In this document: one piece after another, positions 59,420 through 64,000 of the stretch
Position numbering within the stretch: the stretch's first letter is position 1
Layout of the letters: every line of letters begins with the position of its first letter
Source of the DNA: Pseudophaeomoniella oleicola
Taxonomy: Eukaryota; Ascomycota; Eurotiomycetes; Phaeomoniellales; Phaeomoniellaceae
Assembly: GCA_003868215.1 (NCBI GenBank)
Contig: QWDQ01000013.1
Location: 310,001-374,000 of the forward strand
Direction of reading: 5' to 3'
Length of the DNA stretch: 64,000 nucleotides
Notes under the pieces: model-generated
Told to the model about the DNA's origin: nothing
What the model saw: only the letters and a program-made list of their open reading frames with translations
Database searches by the model: none
Position numbers and translations under genes: made by a program

Positions 59420-60436
59420 ATGGATGCAATCAAAGCTGCCATCGAGCAGCATGGCAACGTCTGGTCTCTGCCTGTCAATCAAAAGATGATCGCTGCCTAC
59501 ACGCCACTTCACGAAGAAGAGAGACCAAAGGTTCTCGATACTGTCAAAGTCACAAAGAGTATCAAGTACGGTGGTGACTCGAGGAACAGACTCGATGTAA
59601 GAATATGCTACCGTGACTGCGCTACACGACACTGATAGGCGTGAGGTATATGAACCCTTGGCCGACGAAGCATCAACTAATTATCCCGTCGTCGTCTTCT
59701 TCCACGGCGGAGGATTTGTTGGAGGCGACAATGACATCAACGACGCCTTACATTCTAATATAGGTAAGTTCTTTCCTATGTGACTCAATCTCTGCCAGCC
59801 TTGACTTCGTCTCTAGCATATTACTTTGCATTGCATGGTTGTGTCTGCGTTCTAGCCACATATCGTTTGGTTCCTTCTGCTCGATATCCAGAAGGCGCAG
59901 AAGACGTCACTCAGACGTTGCTCTGGGTCAAGCAGAACATCGCATCATTTCAAGGCGACTCCTCTGCAGTCCTGGCGGTGGGGCAAAGCTCGGGAGGTGC
60001 GCATCTGGCCATGTCTTTGCTGCTGGGAATGCTACAGAAGGCAGAGATTGGGCTGAAAGGCATGGTCTTGATGAGCGCTCCATTGTCTTATGACCTAAGT
60101 CAGGAACGAAGAAAAGCGACTATGCTCAAGTATCATCAGACCGAGAGCACTGAAGAAGTCATGGAAAATACCGCCGTTGCTTTGCTCAGGCGGGTTGACA
60201 TGGCTGTTCTGCGGACTGTACCTATAACACTGTTCGTCGCAGGGCTTGATCCTCCTGAAATCAAGAACGCCAACGAGTCCTTCCAAACGGAGTATGAGCG
60301 ACGTTGTGGCGAGAAACTAGACGTCTACATCATGGAGGGCCACAATCATATTTCGAACACCTATGCGATCGGCCTAGCACATGACGCTACAGGGCCTCAA
60401 ATTCTGTCTGTACTCAAGAACGGCGCTGTCTGTTAA
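59420..60436 (+). CDS. Alpha/beta hydrolase (esterase/formamidase-like)
   Basis: Exons 59420-59596, 59646-59763 and 59817-60436 (304 residues). The oxyanion-hole motif HGGG is at 79-82, the nucleophile elbow G-Q-S-S-G has Ser156, and likely acid and base are Asp in GLDPPE and His in EGHNHIS. Exon 1 joins to exon 2 as RLD-VYEP, a conserved start of the fold. The family covers hormone-sensitive-lipase-type esterases and kynurenine formamidase-like enzymes, so an amide or ester of an aromatic amine is a fair guess for the substrate in this setting. Two AG acceptors 7 nt apart end intron 1; only the second keeps frame. It shares its promoter region with the ALDH and is followed by the RidA gene in the same direction. 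Confidence 0.85.
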
Positions 60437-60741
60437 GACCGTCCATAACGAGCTCGGAAACGTGCAGGCAGATAAATCCAGAAACACACGAAGGGCATCC
60501 AACATCGAACTCCCGGATGCACATCCGCAGCGGTAATTACACCTCGGATTTGCGCGCTCCTCCTCATCGTGACCACATATAGTTGTTTACTAGACATAGT
60601 AGATCGATCGAGTGTTATTATAGGATTCTGTGAACCAACAAGCAGAGTTTGGTCATCACCGCGTATAGGGAGTTCCTTTTGCGAGACAAGGATCTCCAGC
60701 CAACAGAGATCCAGCACGATCCATTTACATCCCACTCCATC
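60437..60741. promoter_or_regulatory. Promoter of RidA-family deaminase
   Basis: Spacer between co-oriented hydrolase and RidA genes. The near-palindrome CGGATG-CA-CATCCG lies at 60514-60527. Two further CGG triplets follow within 20 bp. No gene. Confidence 0.55.
60514..60527. promoter_or_regulatory. Inverted repeat CGGATG-CA-CATCCG, candidate operator
   Basis: Six-base arms around a two-base centre, about 215 bp before the RidA ATG, carrying terminal CGG/CCG triplets. The same half-site recurs in the quinone oxidoreductase/monooxygenase promoter. Confidence 0.4.
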
Positions 60742-61203
60742 ATGTCCTCCCCTTCCAAAAACGGCACACCATTCTTCCTCCCCTCCACCGCCGCCCAAGG
60801 TCTCGCAAACTACCCCCACGCCCGCTCCGTCCCAGCCACATCCCGCGTCCTCTACGTCTCAGGAACATCCTCCCGTCGGGGCGACGGCACATACGCCGGC
60901 TGCATCGAATCCCCCGCCGGCGACGGCAAATACGTTCTCGACATCAAGCAGCAAACCTCCGCCGTGCTCGAGAACATCGGCACGATCATCGCGGGGGCTT
61001 CGAACGGTACGGCGGGGCTGGAGAATGTGGTCGACGCAACGGTGTTTTTGACCGATATGGCGGACTACGCGGGTATGAATTCGGAGTGGAATAAGGTGTG
61101 GCAGGATAAGGGGTTGGCACCGAGTCGGACGTGTGTGCAGGTTGCGGCTCTGCCTAATGTGCGGTTGAACGTGGAGATCAAGGTCACGGCTATTATCCCA
61201 TAG
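60742..61203 (+). CDS. RidA-family 2-aminomuconate deaminase-like protein
   Basis: Single exon, 153 residues from MSSPSKNGTPFF. It has the RidA/YjgF fold pattern but with the signature of bacterial 2-aminomuconate deaminases rather than general RidA: YPHAR near the start, LYVSGTSSRRGDGTYAG, then LDIKQQTSAVLENI, VVDATVFLTDM and a C-terminal APSRTCVQVAALP followed by VEIKVTAI. The conserved Arg of SRT is present. The enzyme releases ammonia from 2-aminomuconate to give 4-oxalocrotonate (2-oxo-3-hexenedioate). With ACMSD and the ALDH it completes three consecutive steps. Its stop lies 82 bp from the convergent quinone oxidoreductase stop. An alternative is a general imine deaminase, which the local motifs make less likely. 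Confidence 0.88.
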   Translation: MSSPSKNGTPFFLPSTAAQGLANYPHARSVPATSRVLYVSGTSSRRGDGTYAGCIESPAGDGKYVLDIKQQTSAVLENIGTIIAGASNGTAGLENVVDATVFLTDMADYAGMNSEWNKVWQDKGLAPSRTCVQVAALPNVRLNVEIKVTAIIP

Positions 61204-61284
61204 ACAAGAAAAGTACTCGTTGTGCAAATCCATTTCCGGTCTGCTGCCATGAAATGTTGTCCCTACATACTTAGCTATAGCAGC

Positions 61285-62259
61285 CTAGATCTTAACAACC
61301 AATTTCCCCGTCGTCCTCTTCTCCGCCAAATCATCCTGTGCCGCAGCAATGCTTTCCAAACCATATTCTTTCCCATACTGAACCTTCACGATCCCCTTCG
61401 CGACGAGGTCCAGCATCTCCTGCGACCGCAGCACGAACTCTTCTCGCTCGGTGATGTAGTTCGCCAGAGTCGGCCGGACCAGTTTGACGTTCTTCTTGCT
61501 CAATTCGAGCGGTCGGAAACCGTCGACGGCGCCGCTGGAGTTTCCGTAGGTAACAAACGTGCCTTTCCGTCGTGTGCATGCGAGATCGTCGGCAAATGTG
61601 GCTTTTCCGATGCCTGAGAGGACGGCGTGGCATCCGGCGCCGTTTGTTACTTTCAGCACTTCTTGCAAAACATTCGCCTCTGAGTAGTTGATGACATGGT
61701 CTGCACCGTGGCTAGAGGCTATTGCCGCTTTCTCTGCCGTCGAGACAGTTCCGATGACATATGCGCCCAGATGCTTGGCCATCTGGACGAGAAGACCACC
61801 GGTACCGCCAGCTGCAGCTTGGACGAGCACAAACTCTCCCTGTTTCACCTCATGCGCGTCTCTCACCATCGTCCATGCTGTGATCCCCTGAAGCATCAAT
61901 GCAGCACCATCTTTGACCGACACACTTTTTGGGAGTTTCATAACCCCCGCAGCTTGGACCGCGATGTATTCGGCAAAAGCTCCTTGAGCGAATACGGCCA
62001 CGGCATCACCAACGTGAAGTTCGTAGTCCGGGGAGACATCAGATCCAATAGTCTCGACATGTCCAGCCCCCTCACGACCGGCAATGACAGGGAGATCCAG
62101 CTTATATAAGCCTGTCCGTTGATAGATATCAATAAAGTTCACTCCTGCGTAGTCCAACTTGACGAGTACTTCAGTAGGCCCTGGTGTTGGCTTTGGCGTG
62201 TCATCGGAGAGCCTCAGGACATTGGAGTCGCCGGTCTCTGGTATGATGACGGCACGCAT
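61285..62259 (-). CDS. NADPH:quinone oxidoreductase (zeta-crystallin type MDR)
   Basis: Single exon, 324 residues, full length for the family. It starts MRAVIIPETGDSNVLRL and contains GVNFIDIYQRTGLYKL, AGREGAGHVETIG, GITAWTMVRDAHEVKQGEFVLV, the Rossmann turn AAAGGTGGLLVQ and a C-terminal EKRTTGKLVVKI. No zinc-binding residues are present, as expected. Such enzymes reduce quinones or enones by NADPH in the cytosol, protecting cells against reactive aromatic intermediates. It is convergent with the RidA gene and divergent from the FAD monooxygenase. Membership of the aromatic cluster is suggested by position alone. Confidence 0.92.
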   Translation of the reverse strand: MRAVIIPETGDSNVLRLSDDTPKPTPGPTEVLVKLDYAGVNFIDIYQRTGLYKLDLPVIAGREGAGHVETIGSDVSPDYELHVGDAVAVFAQGAFAEYIAVQAAGVMKLPKSVSVKDGAALMLQGITAWTMVRDAHEVKQGEFVLVQAAAGGTGGLLVQMAKHLGAYVIGTVSTAEKAAIASSHGADHVINYSEANVLQEVLKVTNGAGCHAVLSGIGKATFADDLACTRRKGTFVTYGNSSGAVDGFRPLELSKKNVKLVRPTLANYITEREEFVLRSQEMLDLVAKGIVKVQYGKEYGLESIAAAQDDLAEKRTTGKLVVKI

Positions 62260-62926
62260 ACTGACTGTTCAGTATTTTGAGCCTTGGCCTGATATGCTGG
62301 GTTATGGCACTCGAGAAATGTGGTCGTTGGCGGACGTACACATCAATGCCGAACACTAAGCCTCCTCAGAGGCATTTTCCCTTTTCATTCTATGCCCTTT
62401 CATCTCTCAGCCTATTCGCGACCCACTATGAAGCCGATCTCGGGCTCTCTGTATGCCATGCCATTTCAATGGAGGAGCTTAATTACTCATGTCGTGAAAA
62501 AGTCTTGCAAAGACTCGGAGCGATGGGTTGGGAAACAGGACGGAATGGTGGTTGGTGGAAGGCATCCGAGGTATTAAAATTCCCCGTATCAACGGATGCT
62601 GACCCGCTCTAGATTGGACGTTGAGCTGCTTACCGAGATACGAACAACCCCCCGCAGTCGAGAAGATGCAGCTCGGCTACAGCAAGTCTGATATCCAATG
62701 CATCCGCAATGAAATCTGGCAAATCCAAGAAGAGGTTAGTGTTCTGACTCGTGCCCGTCTTGCAGCGACAGTCACCTGAGAAAGCCCAGTCGTGCATATC
62801 GAGCGATACAGCTGTAACGTACCGATTGTAGCGATCGCCTTAAGAGTTCCTATACGACGTGCGTCGTTCCTTTCAACACGATCGTCACCTTTTTTCCCGC
62901 AAAAGTTCCTTCGTAATTTCTTCGCA
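62260..62926. promoter_or_regulatory. Divergent promoter, quinone oxidoreductase and FAD monooxygenase
   Basis: Shared upstream DNA. GCATCCG at 62562-62568 and CGGATGC at 62593-62599 form an inverted pair with 24 bases between; a further CATCCG is at 62701-62706. A 111-codon plus-strand frame at 62277-62612 has no recognisable character and is not called. Confidence 0.5.
62562..62599. promoter_or_regulatory. Inverted GCATCCG / CGGATGC pair
   Basis: Seven-base arms separated by 24 bases; the half-site is the same as in the RidA promoter element. Spacing is wide for a single dimer site, so this may be two separate half-sites. Confidence 0.3.
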
Positions 62927-64000
62927 ATGGGAAATTATCTATCTCGATTTTCTGCACTTTTCTTCGGGTTTGGCCGATCACAGCCGTTACTGCCTGCTCC
63001 CGAAAAGACAGAGACGGCGGACACAAAGAACGGCCAGGAGCCTTTCCATGTGCTGATCGCTGGTGGCGGTGTCGTCGGCCTTACGCTCGCACAGGGATGC
63101 CGAGAGAATGGGATACCGTTTACCATCTTCGAGAGAGACTCGCATACGGGAGAAAGGAGTCAGGGATGGGCTCTTACCCTGCATTGGTGCTTGGATCAAC
63201 TCGAGAGGACGATCGGCAAGCAGAGAACGGCACAACTACCTGATGTATGTCAAAGTTCCCGCTAGCATCCTTGCGAGTCAAAATCTTGAGATCGGAGGAA
63301 GAGGCCAAGCCGGACATGAATTATTATCTGACTGACTGTAATAGGCACGGGTCACTACGATGACAGGTCCGGACAAGGGAAATTTCCTATTCTTGAACGC
63401 TGTCACGTGTGAAGCGAAATACAAGATCCCACCTGCCAAAAGACGGCTACGTCTGCACCGACAGAAGCTCCGGGACATCTTAGCATCCGGCATCGACCTT
63501 CAACAAGGCAAGAAAGTGTCATCATTCGAAACCCCAGCGGCGGGGGGTGTAATTGCCCATTTCTCCGACGGCAGCATCGTCAAGGGCTCGATATTGATCG
63601 GTGCAGACGGAAACAACTCGAATGTGCGGAGGAGCATGAACATGGCAAAGAAGGATCTCACGAAACTGCCCGTCAACCTCGTGGGCGTCGTCCGAGAATT
63701 CACGGCCGAACAAGCCGCTCCGATCCTCGACCTGGACCCCTTGCTGTTCCAAGCCCTCGACCCCGAGACCGGCAACTACCTCTGGTTTTCATTCCAAGAG
63801 TCTAACGAGCAACCTGATGGCAGCACGACATACAAAGCGCTCGTCCTCGTCTCGTGGCTCATCAAAGACACCGTCAAAGACGCTATTCCGGAGACACATC
63901 GCGAACGAATCGCGCTGATGAAGAAACGAGCGGCCAACTTCGCCGAACCGTTGAGAAGCGCCGTGTTCGATATCCCAGACGACCTGGACTATACGACGAG
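62927..64000 (+). CDS. FAD-dependent monooxygenase (salicylate hydroxylase type), 3' end outside window
   Basis: Exons 62927-63244 and 63345->64000; the frame is open to the window edge. The FAD dinucleotide fold is at about 44-75 ([17 protein letters not shown], then FTIFERD), and the GD motif is seen as [14 protein letters not shown] in exon 2. An Arg in [13 protein letters not shown] is the usual position before the second strand. Class A flavin monooxygenases hydroxylate aromatic rings using NAD(P)H. Near this cluster, hydroxylation of an anthranilate- or kynurenine-like substrate would be an obvious entry step, but the sequence alone does not decide it. The N-terminus MGNYLSRF precedes the fold by about 40 residues and fits an N-myristoylation pattern. 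Confidence 0.9.

Noticed and set aside
62277-62612. 111-codon plus-strand frame between quinone reductase and monooxygenase
   Set aside because: No family resemblance; lies in a divergent promoter.
1-64000. Search for tRNA genes, transposons, LTR elements and CRISPR-like arrays
   Set aside because: No cloverleaf with A and B boxes, no transposase, reverse transcriptase or integrase motif, no long terminal or spaced repeats were recognised by eye; a covariance-model and repeat-library scan would be decisive.

Overview
The window is nuclear DNA of a filamentous ascomycete (Pezizomycotina). Genes sit on both strands about 0.3 to 3 kb apart and mostly carry 48-100 nt GT-AG introns. Typical fungal families are present: Zn2Cys6 regulators, MFS transporters, DUF3431, a Pxl1-type LIM protein and SUR2. 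Eurotiomycetes, perhaps Chaetothyriales, would fit, but that is an impression from protein flavour and not a demonstrated placement. I modelled 25 protein genes with exon boundaries that keep frame. I saw no convincing transposon, retroelement, rRNA, tRNA or CRISPR. The first gene is cut at its 5' end and the last at its 3' end.

Left part (1-24 kb): the end of an AAAP amino acid permease; a sulfatase; an eight-exon MFS sugar transporter; TCTP; the sphingolipid C4-hydroxylase SUR2; a small hydrophilic protein; a PHD-finger protein; an LCAT/lipase-like protein with a long disordered N-terminus; and a DUF3431 type II membrane protein. Middle (24-43.5 kb): the exosome nuclease DIS3; a Zn2Cys6 factor with a striking heptapeptide repeat; a paxillin-like three-LIM protein; an MCT-type transporter; a Ser-rich secreted or GPI-type protein; and the tRNA m7G methyltransferase TRM8.

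Right part (44-64 kb): this looks like a catabolic gene neighbourhood. It holds 3-hydroxyanthranilate 3,4-dioxygenase, a GH1 beta-glucosidase, an MFS sugar-type transporter, ACMS decarboxylase (ACMSD), a pathway-type Zn2Cys6 regulator, a gentisate-dioxygenase-like bicupin, an aldehyde dehydrogenase very like ALDH8A1 (2-aminomuconate semialdehyde dehydrogenase), an alpha/beta hydrolase, a RidA-family protein very like bacterial 2-aminomuconate deaminase, a quinone oxidoreductase and a FAD monooxygenase.

Read together, these genes can encode 3-hydroxyanthranilate -> ACMS -> 2-aminomuconate semialdehyde -> 2-aminomuconate -> 4-oxalocrotonate. That is the degradative branch of the kynurenine pathway, known from bacterial operons for 2-nitrobenzoate/anthranilate-type substrates. 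A clustered fungal version, with its own regulator and possible inverted-repeat operator sites, is the most interesting content here. The assignments rest on recognised sequence motifs; co-regulation and substrate are inferences.
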